Shown piece by piece: positions 13,301 through 27,522 of a stretch of 64,000 bases of DNA. The translations under genes were made by a program, and so were the position numbers. The notes beneath the pieces were generated by a model. That model was not told the origin of the DNA. It ran no database searches and worked only from the letters and a program-made list of their open reading frames with translations. Positions within the stretch are counted from its first letter, which is position 1, and the number at the start of each line of letters is the position of its first letter. Source of the DNA: Utricularia gibba (Eukaryota > Streptophyta > Magnoliopsida > Lamiales > Lentibulariaceae); the NCBI GenBank assembly GCA_002189035.1, contig CM007990.1:372001-436000 (forward strand). The letters are read 5' to 3'.

Positions 13301-16300
13301 TGCTTCTGCAAAAGCAGTACATGTCATGCATGAAAGTGAAAATGCTGCAAATACAGTAAAAAAAACTGTTGAATGAACTGTGAACTTATGATGGGAGTAA
13401 ATATTCATTATAATCCAATACATGATGCTCAAAATCAGGCATCGGAAGAGTATATGAGAATTAGTAAATTCACTGAATCATAATTATTGAAATAGTATGA
13501 AAACGCACAACAAGATACCTTGCTTCAAAAACTCATATTTTCTTGGATTCAGTGTGTCACATAATTTCGATAGTCGGCAGTGAATTTGGTATTGGTCGGC
13601 AGATGATGGCAAAACAACGTGGCAGCTATGGGTCAACAGCAAAGGTTTTCCTGAAGTGAAGCTCACATTGGCTCTTTGCATCTCAGCCTTAACAAAAAAA
13701 AAAAAAAAAAGATCAAGATACCAGTTTCTAAACTAAAAGAAAAATAATCAACACAGATTGATAAAAAATACAATGGAAGCTAAAAACACAACAAAATGAC
13801 TCGTAGATACCTGAAACAGCAACGCTTCATCCAAGCAGAGAACTTGCAGCTTTTTGGCATATTTAATTAAATAATTCCCAAAAATTTGCTGGCGTTCTGC
13901 CTGAGAAAAAACTATGCTTTTCCAAAAGATAATATGATACTCAAGAAGCACGGAGTATAACTTGAAAAGGGCATCAAAAGAAGCTGAGTCCACAAGCGAG
14001 TCCAGAACTTTTTCTTCCATCCTCCTTAGGGAAATCAAAGCAAGAATGAAAGGCAAGGTTTGCCCATGGTCTCTGTGATCATCCTCTTTGCTCCACTGTT
14101 GAATGCTGCATCTCAGTAAAGGGACGCAGTTAATGCAATTCAGGAAGATTTGATGGTGATCTATCATACCAACAGACTGACATATATTAATCTGTTCGAC
14201 AGAGAGCATAGGCATAGAAGAGAAGTCATTTCCGATCGGATCTAGAGATATGAGATGATTGCGCAAATGAAAGATTCTCCGCCAGATAGAATGTTGCAGT
14301 TCCTTTTTCAGTAAAGATGAAAACCAACTGAAAAATGAATGCAATCTGGTACCAAACCACTCAAGGCAGGAGATATAAAGCAAATAATCATCTTCAGTTG
14401 CCTGTTCAATCACCCAATTTGCAGCAAAAGAAAGTTTCCTCTGAGTTAAATCTAGATCCACCTCACTTTGGGGCCCCATATACTCGAGATACGCAACAAT
14501 CTGTCTCATGGAAGCCTCAGCTGGATGGATAACATAGTCCTTCAATTTCAAGGGAGCTGACCAAACTACTGGTGGATACAACAAGGAATCTTTATTTGCA
14601 GGTGATCCGAATAGATCTAACTTCAACAAAAAAGAAAGCGCTGCATGAGAAACAATTTCTCTTCCTTTCTCCTCGGAAAATGATGAAAAATATGTATATT
14701 CCCAACTTTTTAGTAAGCTCCAGGCGGACTGATTACCATTCATAATGAGCCTATGAAACATTTCAACCCAGCGTGAAAGCTCCAGATTAGTTATGCTGAC
14801 ATTAAGCTGTAACCCTTCATGCTTGGCATACAAATGGGCCTTTGCCATCATCTCAACCAACTTCCTGGTTGGAATACCTGACAATGCAATGAACCTCTTT
14901 GTTTCTCTTAGCTCAATCTCGTAACTACTCTTGAGATTTTTCTCCTCCATCAGCCAGTGGGGATGCATCATATAAATTTCAACACCTCTGTTTCTCATTG
15001 CTCGAGAGACTTCCCCAAAGCTAGGGTTAACAGTAAGAAACATTCGAAATTTTGGATGTGGGCGGAGAACCACATGGTTTCCATCAACAATTCCACATTC
15101 GTTGATTGTGATAGATCCAGATTGCTCCACTAAAGAGTTAATTCTATCAAGAACCTGCATAAAAAAAAAACAAAAAACAAGACCTTACTAACATATAAGG
15201 ACTTGAAAACAAGAAAATTTGCATCGAAGTTGTTCAAATTGAAGTATACAAACCGTTGGATTGCAGAGATTCGCATTTTCTAAGACAATCCATTCGCCAT
15301 TTTCAATAGCCTTGACAAGTGATCCAGTTATCCATTCAAACTTCACTGAGTAATTCTTCTGAAATTCATTTTCCAACTTCTTAATCACACGCAAAGTGCT
15401 ATCCAGATCATTCTCAGACCATGAGAATGACAACTCTTGTTCAAAAACACAGTCCCTTAGACATACGACAATGTCAGCCAACTGCTCAATTGACTGTTTC
15501 ATTCTTTTGTTGTCTGATAATGTCATTGAAGGATTTGCATTAGACAAGAAGGCTAGCCATCGAGAAACAAGGCCCCTTCCCTTAGAAAAGCCATCCAGGG
15601 ATGATCCAATCATGTTGGAGTATTCATTCATGTATCTTTCCACTTGAGCTACAGCAAGGTGATAATGGCGGGAGGCATTATATTGCTCAAAGCAACCCAG
15701 TAGATCAGATATATCAGTTGCAGATGAAAGATTCAATTCATTTAGCACATTTCCAGTAAGACCAGCAAGCAACCTTACGATTGAGGTCTTGCCTGAAGAT
15801 GAAGGGCCAACCAATATACATAACCATTGATGTTTCACACAATGCACAATTGCCTGCAAACTGTGGCGTAAACCAGGCAGAATTGTAAGCTTATCAGAGG
15901 ATGTTGATGTTGTGCACGAATATCTTTCAATGGACACGCTTCCAACACTCAAAGAATGTGGACTAAGTTTAACCCTTGGATGCAAATTTACGAATGGCTT
16001 TGCCCCAAAAATAGTTTCATAGAGTTTCAGCACTTCTTGCCGATCAGCAGCAGTTCGAAGTCTTTGAAGGTAAATTGGATTCAGGAAACAAACAGACCTA
16101 GACAATTTGGGGCAGCTGGAAAAAAGAATAGAAGAGAAAAAAGTAAGGACATTCAGAAAAAACGCTAAGCATACCAAGATAAGTAATTCATGAATAAGAA
16201 GAGCATACTTCTATGGCAAGAACGGATCACATCACGGAGATTAAACTCCCATGGGGAACCATCTTGACCAAAGTTATGATACACCATGGTCTCCTGATGT

Positions 16301-19300
16301 AGCCTTTTATTGAAAATGATCAAGTTTGACAAGAGAGATCTTTCAATTGATGGAAACTGTGAGCTACATATCGAATGGTAATCTTCATCAACAAGCTCAT
16401 CAACATAGACCTGAATTAAAAGGATTCGGAAAAGTAATCAACCATGTGTTCAAAATCAATCTACTACAATCAAGGCATGGGTTTCATTTGGTGACATCAG
16501 AATAAACAAGAAAGCAAGCATACCTTGGTGAACCTGTTTAGAAATGACTTGGGGAGGCACTTGCGGCCACCTCCTTCATACGAAGGGTTTTGACATGCAA
16601 ACACTCTGAATGAAGGTGGACATTTGAATGATTGACCCAGTTCTGGAATGAAAATCTCAGCCCGATGATCCAGTATAGAATTCAAACCCTGTTTAAAAAT
16701 TCAACAATCAAGCTCAGACCAGCATTAACTTCAATCTACAAGGAAGAGATTCAGATTTTAAAACTTGTTGAAAGCGAACCAAGAAACCAAAAATTATATT
16801 CTTTACCATCGTTTAGCAAGATCACATCAAACAAAAGCCAAGCGTAGGGGGTAATCATAGGCTCTAACAGCAAAAAAGTACCTCCAGAACAGATTGTGGT
16901 GCGAGATTAAGCTCATCCAGCAAGACCCATGACCCCTTCTTTAGAGCCTGGATTGCAACAAGAGAAGTTCAAACACTTGCAATTGAAGAGAGAGTTCCTC
17001 GGAGAGCAGGCAATCCAAACCTGTAGTAGGATACCATCAGACCAAGCAAACTGTATGCCTTCATCACTTTCAACAGGTAAGTCTGAACCCAGCAAGTCCA
17101 TGATGTCTGTCTGTGAAAGCAGGTACATTGATATTATCTAACACACAATGTGGAATGCCGGATGCACCATTTTACCATTAGACTAACCTGCTCAGATAAG
17201 TTTATGCGAACAACAGGATGCCCAGAAAATTTTCCAAGTGCGATTATTAAGCTTGTTTTCCCTACCCCTGGGCTTCCTTCCAACAAAACTAGAAAACAAA
17301 CGGATTAAAACGTACATAATGTAATGGCTAGAAATGAAATTTCCAAAGCATGATATGCTGAAAAAAAAAATACCAGGCTTCTTGAGCTGAAGTGCACGCA
17401 GAACCCTAAGAGCATTTCTGCAAGTCGTGGGTGCCAGGAATTCATATCCTTCTAATATGGGACAGTTAATACCTAAAGAGACACAAATATGATATAAATC
17501 AGAGACAAGGCTAAATACCTACGAAATTTGCAATTACATTCTTGAGAAATATATTTCGTTCAACCTAAAACATTCCCTGCTACAAAAAAAAGGTCAGTTG
17601 AAAGTCACGATTGATGCTGATACCTACCCTTCTCAATGTAGAAAGGATGAATGCCAAACAGAGTACTGTGCTCCATACTGTCCTTGGAAGTAATAGGCAC
17701 GTCACCTACATCAGGCCACCCGTAGGACCGCAGCTCCCCTATCCACGAACGCTCGACATTTGGTTTGAATACCTTAAAAAACGAGCCACCGCTTATCATG
17801 AAAATTACAACAAAAAAACAAGTTGAAGGATAATTGATCATAAGAAATGCCCTCAAGGAACTTCTTTTGACAACTGGTCAGCTGCCAAGAAGTGAAAGAG
17901 GCAGTCTGTTTTAAACTGATCTTGACTCCAAATAACTCTGCTACTTACTTTGAGTCTTTCGAGAAGGAACTTGAAGCATTTAAATCTCAACTCCCCAGCC
18001 TCCGCTTTAGAAATGTTTGTACCTGCGAGTAGTCTTTTATAATGCTTATGCTGACTAGAGTGTGCACCTAACTAGAGTTATGGGCATCCACGGACTAGAA
18101 AATACGTGAGCCTGTTGGTGATATAAAACAAGGGCAAATTGTCCCAAACTTCCCAATCCTTAGGAATCCAAATAAGATATTTAAATATTTAAATCATGAA
18201 AAATGCTTCGCATGATCAGGCTGACACACCTAATAGAAGTCCATCCAGAAGGACAAGGAAAGCTCCATGAACAAATGCAGATTCAGCAGGCAAATTTCTC
18301 TCTGTCACATTGATGAAGGATACCCAAGACAAGAGATCTCTCACTGTAAGAACGCTTCCTGTCTGCAAGAGATTGAACCACTGAAAGGCAAAAAATAATG
18401 ACAAAGGTTAAAATAACTGTTTGAACCACGAAAACTTGACTTGGAAAAAGTCGTTCCAGTTTACATATCCACAAAAAAATCATATTCCATATATGGATCC
18501 TGTATGCAATATAAACTCTTCTTAGTTAGAACTCCACCAGATCAAAACAATAAGCTTGCAATAGTTCAAACGCTCAAGGCACAGACTGCAGATGTGTAAC
18601 TTGTTAGATTGAATACCTCCCAAAAATTGAGCATGATGTCCACAAGGTAAGCATGCTCCGAATTTGAGAGTCTGCATTTTCAAAGATAAAGTCATGTATG
18701 CTTTGATTATCTCCATTTGCCATAACAGAGTTGTAATTACTTAACCTGTTGATAGCAATACGTTTGAGATCATCTATATCACTAACAGAAGGAACCCAAA
18801 TTTCAGTAAACCGATTCCGCAGGGCAGGAGAGAGCTCTTTTTTCCCATAGTCTCCACCAGGATTCATAGTGGCCAGTATGAAAAATTTCTCATGAGCATC
18901 AACAGTCTCAAGTTCTGGGCCACCTTTCTCTGTCAAGGACTGTATTGGGCAAAAAAAGATATCAATCATCCACTTGGATAAAATTCCAATTTGAAAACAA
19001 GAAAAATAAAATAGCGAGAATGATTTAGAATAAAAAAATTAAAATTATAAAAAATAGGCATGAACATTGAAAAAACAGTATTCAGAAATGAAAACAATGA
19101 ACAAACCAATTTCCTCTCTGGTTCCAAGACGCTGTTTAACCTCTCCAGAACACTATCATCAGCTAATGAAATCTCATCAACAAGAAACAGTTCTCCTCTC
19201 TTCATGGCTTCAACTAGAGGGCCATCTTGCCAAACAAAAATCGTTCGCCACCTCTTTTCCAGTTGGCCTAGACTTTGGTGAACCTTCTCAACATGGGCAA

Positions 19301-22300
19301 TGTCCTGTTCAGTAACATCAGGATGAAAGATAGATCCTTCCTTATAACTCTTAATAACCATAGAAAGGACATTCAACGTGATTGTAGCCTTGTTAATATT
19401 TGGTGAAATCTTCTGCAAAGCAAATCCATCATGAAAAAGTTATTTATGATGAATAGAATATGATATCCTCCTCAAAAGAAAAGCAGATAATATATAGTAA
19501 GACACAAAGAAGATGACAAAGTAAAAACATCAGCATACAGCATCTCCTGGATAGTGGATTATCGCATTTAAGTGTGCAAGCTTGTTGACAAGATTCTGAA
19601 AGTCGGCACTAATGCTAGATCTCTCACGTACAGGGTAGAAACCCTGCAGAATATTGGTTAAAGACCATCAAAATTTTTATGGAAAGACAGATAAGATGAG
19701 GCATGAAATCAGTGACAAAAGGAGATGAACAGACCCCAAGAAAATCAGCTGTTTCAGTGAACTGATGGCAATTTAAAGTGTGCAATTTGGAACCCAGAAT
19801 GCTACTAAGCAATTGGCAAACGGTAGTTTTTCCTCCACCAGTTTCACCAACCAAGAGGACAGGCTCACGCATCTGATAACACCGCTCAACCAGAAAATAA
19901 GCCCTCCATAGGCTTCGAGTCCAGATGATTCTAAAGAAAAAGAATTGAAGAAAGATTGTAGCTGGAGAGTCATAACTCATCTATTAGCACATCAACATAC
20001 AGATACTTACTTTCCAATACTTCCGAAGTGACCTATAAACTTGTTATCCCCAATGACCATATCTTCCCTTTCACCCTCTACCTGCATGGAATTTCACCAT
20101 CATTAATTATGGTGCTAAGATGTAATAAAAGCGCATGGAAGTGAATCAGGGACAAAAGTTATCAACAGAAAAACAGTGGAAACTTAGAGATATATTACCT
20201 GCTTATAAAGGTCATCATCAGAAAACTTGACTTTCAAATGCATCTCCAAAATATCCTTTACAACTGTTCTCTCACCATCATCACGGAGCCTTTCAGCCAT
20301 TAAATAATAACCATCATATGCTAAATCTTGATCACCAAATTTGACGAACCGTTTAGCCCAGCGAAACAAGTCACGCGGGGTTATGTATCCATGTTTTCCA
20401 GCAAATATTTTACTACTCTGTCTCTGCAAATGCAATGCATTCATGACATCAACAATTTTTTTAGCTCTGGATCCTGGAACCTGACAGCTCTTCTCCAGGA
20501 TGGTAGTTAATTCTTCCTGTGGAATGTCATCAACGTGAATTTCTATGAAACGGTTGCGGAATGCACGAGATAACATTTTACGGCCCCCATACACAACAGG
20601 AGGGTTTTGAGTAGCAAAAAGCATAAATTCAGGATGACTGCGTATAGTTTCCCGGAGTTCAGGAACATAAAGTTCCCTGTTATCATCTAGCAGTCGATTC
20701 AGCGCTTCAAGAACATCCGATGGAGCCAAATTAAGTTCATCAAGGACTACCCAGTGCCCTTTTCGAACAGCTTTAACCAGAGCACCTTCTTGAAAAACAA
20801 GGCTTCCACTGGCATCGGTGATGTAAGAGCCAAGATACTCTTGAAGATCAGTATGCTCATGATTATTAATTCTCACAAACTCATGACCCGTTATTGCTGC
20901 AAGAAACCTTACAAGACTAGTCTTTCCACTGGATGTTGGTCCTTGCAGCAAAACAGGATACCGTGAGACAAAGATTGCCTGTGCAAGGTTCCTAAGATGC
21001 TCCTTAACACTTTTTGTCAAAACATAGCTATTCAATATTTCATCACCCCTTGCGGATGCTTTATTGACCAAGTATTTGTCAAAAGGAATTGACTGTGGAG
21101 GTGCCACTGTACCCAAAAAATGCTTGCAAATCAGGTTATTCATCAACTTAGCACTGCTTTCTTCTAATAAATTCATAAAAAACATACTAAACCCATCATA
21201 AAGGGACCTTTCGAAACCAAAACATCTGGCTTTCTTGGCATATTCTAATGCTCGATAGAGAGAACGCAAACTGTAATGGGGCCTCTGGTTGGCCCCATCC
21301 TGGAGCCGCTCCTCAGATTTCCTTGCCTCTTTATAGAATCTAACAATATTAACTGCTATTTTTTGAGATGAGGCATCATCATCAACGAATTGTTTAACGA
21401 ATAAAATCAAGTCATCATCATTAACTGTATCATCCACAAAATACTCCGTAAACCTGCCCCTCAAAGAATTTCCCAAATCCCTTTTTCCAGCATCATTAGC
21501 AGGGTTCATGCAAGCAAACAATCGAAAATTTGGATGCCGAGAAACACAATCTATATCACCCTTCTCAGCCAAACTTAGAGATCCTTTTTCATCATCAAGG
21601 ACCCCAATAACTCTCTGCAAAATCTCAGGAGAAGCCAAATTCACTTCATCCAGCAATATCCATTCACCATCTCTCAACGCGCTGATAAATGCACCTTCTA
21701 CAAAGGAGAATACCATTCCATCTGAAGCATTTACCTGTGCCTGAGCCTTTTCAACTTTAGTTGAAAAAGATTGCCAAGCCTTCAATAGATCGTTACTCAG
21801 AGGCCTTTTTCTTTTCTCACCAGGACTGAACTTTCCTATTTCAACAACCTTTCGGAAACTTTTCTGGAATCCACTCAACAATCTTTTCCAATTCTTGTCA
21901 GTTAAAAATTTCCGCAACTTAGAAAGAAATAATTCGTTATCCTAATTAAGAAATATTAATTTTAGTAATCATCCATGCAAAATGCGACTGCTGAGATAAG
22001 AGATAGTGCAATATGGAATAGTGTACCTTAAATGAAAATGTACTTGTGAAAAGATTTTCAAATTCTTGATATAGTGGAATACATATGAAATGTCCACCAA
22101 CTGGTTTGAAACCCCCTAATAGATCAGCTACATCACTTTGCTGGCTTAGATTCTACAATAATCAGTGTACTAAATTAAAAAAAAGTTATGAAAAGCAACC
22201 AAATAAATTGAGGGCATGGGAAACTAAGACATACTAAAACGGTAAGCTTTTGACCAAGCCTTGAGGCAAGTGTCTGCACCAACGTAGTTTTCCCTGTGCC

Positions 22301-25300
22301 AGTTTCACCAACTAACAATACAGGTTCATTATTCTTAACAGAGGCAGCAATTCTTTCAAGAGCATGCACTGACGCGCGTAGCTCAACAAATGGCTTCTTT
22401 TCACAGTTTAACTGAAGAAAACAACTACATATTCAGTTTACCACCCTTGGAGGGAGAGGCAGAGAAAAGTTCATCATAGAGGAGTATGAAAAATTTATTC
22501 ACTAACCGCATTTTCTGCACGCTGCAGCCTCACCCTTCCAACTTGAATAATGGAGTTGGATTCCTGCACACGACACCCAAACATTAAAACTATAATACCT
22601 GAAAATGAATAGTAAAAAATGTGCACATATAATAGATACAATGCAAAAGAAGAAAGAATAACTCATGCTACCTGGAGGACAGGCCTGCTCAGAGGGTACA
22701 ATGTTTCACGTGCAGGAACACTCCATATGCTGGAAATTTCTCTCATAATAGCCAAGCGATTCATCTCTGAAGTAGTGAAAGACGCAAAAACTTCCATCGC
22801 CTGTGGATCAAAAACCCAAATTCATTGAAATCCCTACCAGACATATGTTTGTGGATGGAAAATCTAGAAACCATAAATGAATCCGACCTCATTACAAATA
22901 CTTTCACGTGCATAAGATGAGAGACTCTCCTTTCCAAGGTGAAATCCCAAACTCGCAATTCTTTTTGATAACTTAAGAAGGTCTCTGCCATATCAAAGAA
23001 ATAACTCAACTTACACCTTGATGACTAAGAAAGAGGGATGAAAAAATGCGACGAGAAACAGGGGCAAATATAAACACCTTAAAGTGAATCTGCTGTGGAA
23101 CGTTGATGACATGGATAAACCCAACAGAGATCGCATCAGATGGTTCACCTTTTCAAATGTTTCTGCAGATACATCCGACAACATGAGTTACAGATTTCAT
23201 TAAGTCAAACTTATTAATCAAACATAGACATCCACCAAACCTATAAGTTTTCCAGCAATATGCTCCACCTCTGGATACCATGCAAGCACTATGTTGAACA
23301 TGTCTCCACTACTAGGAGCATCGATCATAACTTTCAGCCAGGCAGCACCAAGTGAATGCCTACCTGTTACCAGAGAAAGCAATAAAAGACAAACAGAGTC
23401 ACTGCAAGTGACATAACATAAAACCTCACTCAGAAAACAGATGCAGGAAAAATGAGTATCTTACCCTCTAAAAAAGAAGATGTAACTGGATTTGTGCTTG
23501 TCACAGTTGCAAGCAAACGAAAGCCATCATTAACTTTCAGGGTCTGGAAATTACATAATGGAGTTGGATGAATGCAGGAGTGAAAAATAGAATCAGCAAG
23601 TACGGTGAAAATGGAAGATAAGAAAGAACCTGCCCATGGCCGGTTGAGAATTCATATGCACCTTCCAATAAAGGAAGCAAGATTGAGAAAATGTCTTGTG
23701 GCGCTTTATCGATATCCTCAAAGACAACCCAAAAACCATTCACAACAGCCTGAAAATTTGGACATTAAAAACAGACAGGATAAAGAATGGGTTAATTGAG
23801 CAATAGACAAAACACCTGAGTAAGCAGTCCAGGTTGCCAGAGGAATTCCCCAGGTTGCTCAGTACAAACATATGACCCAACCAAGGTTTTACCATCTGCC
23901 TGCTCATCCATGTGGATGGACAAGACTGCATTGGTCCAAAAAGTACAAATGATGCCCCGAAATATTCTTGGTAAAGAGTGAAACAGAAAATAGGAACAGA
24001 ACCAGTTCAATAAGTATTGAAAGAGCTATATAAAAAGATTCACATGGCATACTTGACCCAAATCCATACGAATATATAGAAGTGTGCTCAAAGTTTAGTA
24101 AATGACAGCTGCCTAGTTCATGAATGAAGCAACAGACACATAATATGAGTCCACCACCCATTAACTTGAGCCACACTTAGGAGTATAAAGCTTTCATCCA
24201 TAAAATTTTGCAGGTTTCAATTCATTATTCATAAGGTATGTCTTAACTCCACACAACACAGCATGCGATTAAGGTAAAGGGCTAATGTGGTGATAGACAG
24301 GCAAACCTTTCGATCCTTTACTGCAGGCCAGCTTCTTGATGATTGAAGTTTTCCCAGATCCGGGAGGGCCATAGAGAAGAACAGGCCACCTCTGGCTCAT
24401 GGCCAGGGAGATCATCTCAAGACTTTTCATCATAGCAGAAGTCACCAGAAGGGGACTACCATCCTCCCTACAAAAATAAAATATTCAACTACAGTAAACC
24501 AGGGGAAGGCCAAACGAGAAATTACATCTTCAATACAACATGAAGAAAAAAAAAATTATTTATCTTTTCCATTCGTTGTGCAAGGCAGTAGACAATCCAA
24601 AGAGATAATGCACATGTATTAGTTACACCTTTTACCAATAGCAGGAATAACAACAATATATAATCTTCTAAGAGAGAAAGTGGTGGTAAGATAAAGATCT
24701 CAAACCCTTTAAGCAGTATGCCATTATGCTCAACCACACAAGACCCCTTGGAAAGTGTAGCAAGCTGGCAACGCAGTAAGAAACCGCCACCATTTATGTT
24801 GGAATTTTTTCTTTCAATATGTTCTTCAAAGAACTGAGCATGCCAATCAGCTTTCTCCAACGAAACATCCATGCAAAAATCCTGCCATCTGGAAACAGCA
24901 TAAATAGAACATAGTACGTGCTCAGGACCATGATTCAAGACAGAAATTGAATTCCATACAGGTATATGTCTACTACGCAAACATCTTTTAAACTCAAGTG
25001 GTATGATGCAGCCTATCCTAGGGCATCCAAGCTACACAGCGTGATAAGGCACACAGTATCGATTAAGATCATTGTTTCCCATCTATAAACGTTTTTCACT
25101 GGCATGAAATGAATGTTCAACTTGTACAGAAACTAGTTCTTTTTTTGGCTAAGACAAGAAAACAACAAGAAAGAAACAGATCAAAAACATTCTTACCTCA
25201 GAAAACTCAGAAAAGCTTCATTGGATTCAAGACAGAGATTACTAGGCATTTCAAAATTGATCCTTAAGACCAACGATAAAATGCCCATACTGCACCATCT

Positions 25301-26354
25301 TAAGTCGGTTATTATTTCCCTTGACACAAAGTTAATTTTTGGATGACGCTCTGTGAGCAGCTGTACAAGATCTAAAAAGCAGGACCAATCCCACAATGTT
25401 CTGAAAACTTCTGTCTCCAATATGAGAAAACGATAGGATGTTCGAACAACATTTAGAAACTGGTTTGGATCCTATATGATAGAAAGAAATCAGTAATTTT
25501 CCAAACAATCATAGAATGAAGACCGCAGAAAAGCCTCAGTCTCCTCTGAGAGGAAATCACAAGGGTAAGCTAAAAAACAAAAACAGAAATATACCTGAAG
25601 TAAAGCCTCCAAAACTGACTCAGATAGCAAAATTCTTTCAAATGGTGTAGGAGCAAAATTGAAATAATCTAAAACAGATCTGCATCAAGCAAAGGAAAAA
25701 ATTATTAGCCACTTTCTTTGCATGGTTTTGTTTTTTAGTTCATGACGATTTTTTTTTTCGAAATTCATAGAAATAACACAAAAATACGCGACAGCCGAAC
25801 CAAAAATGAAAATGATCAAACCCCAGTTGACAGAAAGGCGATACCATCATACCTCAAAAGGAAAGGAAATAAATCAAGCGCTCGGCATAGGGCAAGACAT
25901 GCCAATTCATGAAGATGCGAACCCTTCAGGTTCCAAGCATCGTTCACATAATCATCTTCTCCAAGGAAACCGTCTATGTATAGGACTTCGGTAAAGGTTT
26001 CTCTTTCCGACCTTAAATTAGGCAAAACGAGAAGTAATGCCACAGCACTATCTACAATCTGTTTTGCTATCGGTCTGAAACACCCGAGCAACGGAACTGT
26101 ATACTTCGGGTGCAAAACCAGTCTCGCCAAAACTCCCACTAATTCTTCTTCCCTGAATTTTCCGTCCTGAAACAACCGAACAATTGATGAATTTGATCGT
26201 AACGTCACACCAAATACTCCATCATGAACACTTGCCCGCCATCCCCTACCTTTTTCAAAAAATCATCAACGAATTGTATCAACTTAATCTCGGGGCATCT
26301 GTGCAGCAACCTCTCCAACTCCTGCGCTGGCGAATAGCTACCATCGAGCGCCAT
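1379..26354 (-). CDS. MDN1: Midasin, giant AAA+ ATPase of pre-60S ribosome assembly
   Basis: Midasin is a dynein-like, six-AAA-domain ATPase that strips assembly factors from pre-60S particles in the nucleolus and nucleoplasm. The gene is complete and split into dozens of exons. The start is the ATG at 26354: exon 1 is 26250-26354 (MALDGSYSPAQ...) and exon 2 is 25853-26166. Six Walker A motifs occur in order: GPPGSGKTS (about 24350), GETGTGKTT (22300), GPTSSGKTS (20930), GETGGGKTT (19840), GSPGVGKTS (17260) and GPSSSGKTS (15800). A long linker follows (about 13700 to 4700). Next comes a very acidic Asp/Glu-rich segment (about 2900-4100), then the MIDAS motif DDSRSMSE (about 2320-2345), which contacts Rsa4/Ytm1-type partners. 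The penultimate exon is 1491-1616 and the last exon (1379-1408) encodes WFELMQHSK-stop. One possible one-base G-run loss lies at 4424-4426. Site II-like motifs lie upstream. Confidence 0.95.
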
Positions 26355-27522
26355 CAAGAACTTCAACCTGAAACGTCAAACAAAAGACAAAAGACAACAA
26401 AAAACAGAGCCCCCTTTAGTTACACTTTGCCGGAAAATTCTTAGTTCCTTGAAAGCGCGCGCTCTCTACTGTCGTTCTTTCTTCCTAACGTTAAAAACTT
26501 GCAGGAAGACTGTGTGTCCGGGTTTAAGGTGGCGCTTTTCTAGGGCCGGTCTTCTTCTCAAATTACCGCGGGATATTCATACAGAAGACGCATGCCATCT
26601 AATTTGTTTGATACAACACCACCCACTGTCCAGATCCATTGGGCTCACAGGTTTGCCGGATATCTCATTTTCAGGCCCAACGACAGTTTCACATATTTAA
26701 AAATAATAATAATAATCAATTTATTATTGTTATTATTATTATTACAAATAAACATGTAAAAAATTATTGAGGAATCCAATTATTTTGGCATGTCACACTA
26801 GTAATTCAATATCATTCTAAAACATGTTTTTTAATAGATGTTTAAGATCGTTTCTATATAATTTCCACTAATTTGATATGTTTTATTTTAATTAGTGTGT
26901 TTTGAAAAAAAAAAAAGATTTTTAGTATATTTTCAATAAAGAGAAAATTAGTCTCAATAAATTGTGCACAAATTTGAATCTAAGAAGAGTGATATATGAA
27001 GATCTAGCTTAAAAATTTAATCATTATAAAAATATTTGAATAAAATCTCAAGGATAAAGATACGAAAAGATATGAATATATTATCTAAGGCTATAAGATC
27101 ATATGAGTCCAAGATGAAGAAATTGATATCTACCTTATGAAATCTTTCAACCTCAATCATTAAACACGTTCTAAACACCCGATTTATTGAGTTTTTTTTT
27201 CGTTAAATCTTTGTTTAATTTTGATTGCAACTCCTTTAACATTTTCTCATAACGTTTAGTTTTCGTAATTTTGGTAATCGGACATTCGATTAACTGGTAG
27301 TTGAAATAACCTTTAAAACATTCATACTAATGCTTCTAAAATAAAGAATATTGATTTTTTCTCTCCTGTTAAGATCGCATCATCCATTTCTGTAGCCAAC
27401 TTCTGATTTCTCCGTTTAGGAGGTAGGAAATTTTTGTTGAACCACAAAGTAGAAACCATTGTGCGGTTGTGCACTTGAATTAACACCAAGGACTCCAACC
27501 CACGACGTTCAAGAAGAGCTGC
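26355..27522. other. Intergenic spacer between MDN1 5' end and PME 3' end
   Basis: No gene is visible. The first 350 bp should hold the MDN1 5' UTR and promoter. They are GC-richer and contain TGGGCT (26640-26645) and GGCCCA (26674-26679), which resemble the site II elements of ribosome-related plant promoters. From about 26700 the sequence is strongly AT-rich, with a trinucleotide repeat palindrome at 26701-26745 and no coding-like frames. Confidence 0.6.
26701..26745. repeat. AAT/ATT microsatellite with inverted-repeat structure
   Basis: A run of AAT triplets is followed, after a few bases, by a run of ATT/TTA triplets. The two arms are complementary and could fold into a roughly 18-bp AT-only hairpin. 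It lies just upstream of the presumed MDN1 promoter. Confidence 0.8.
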
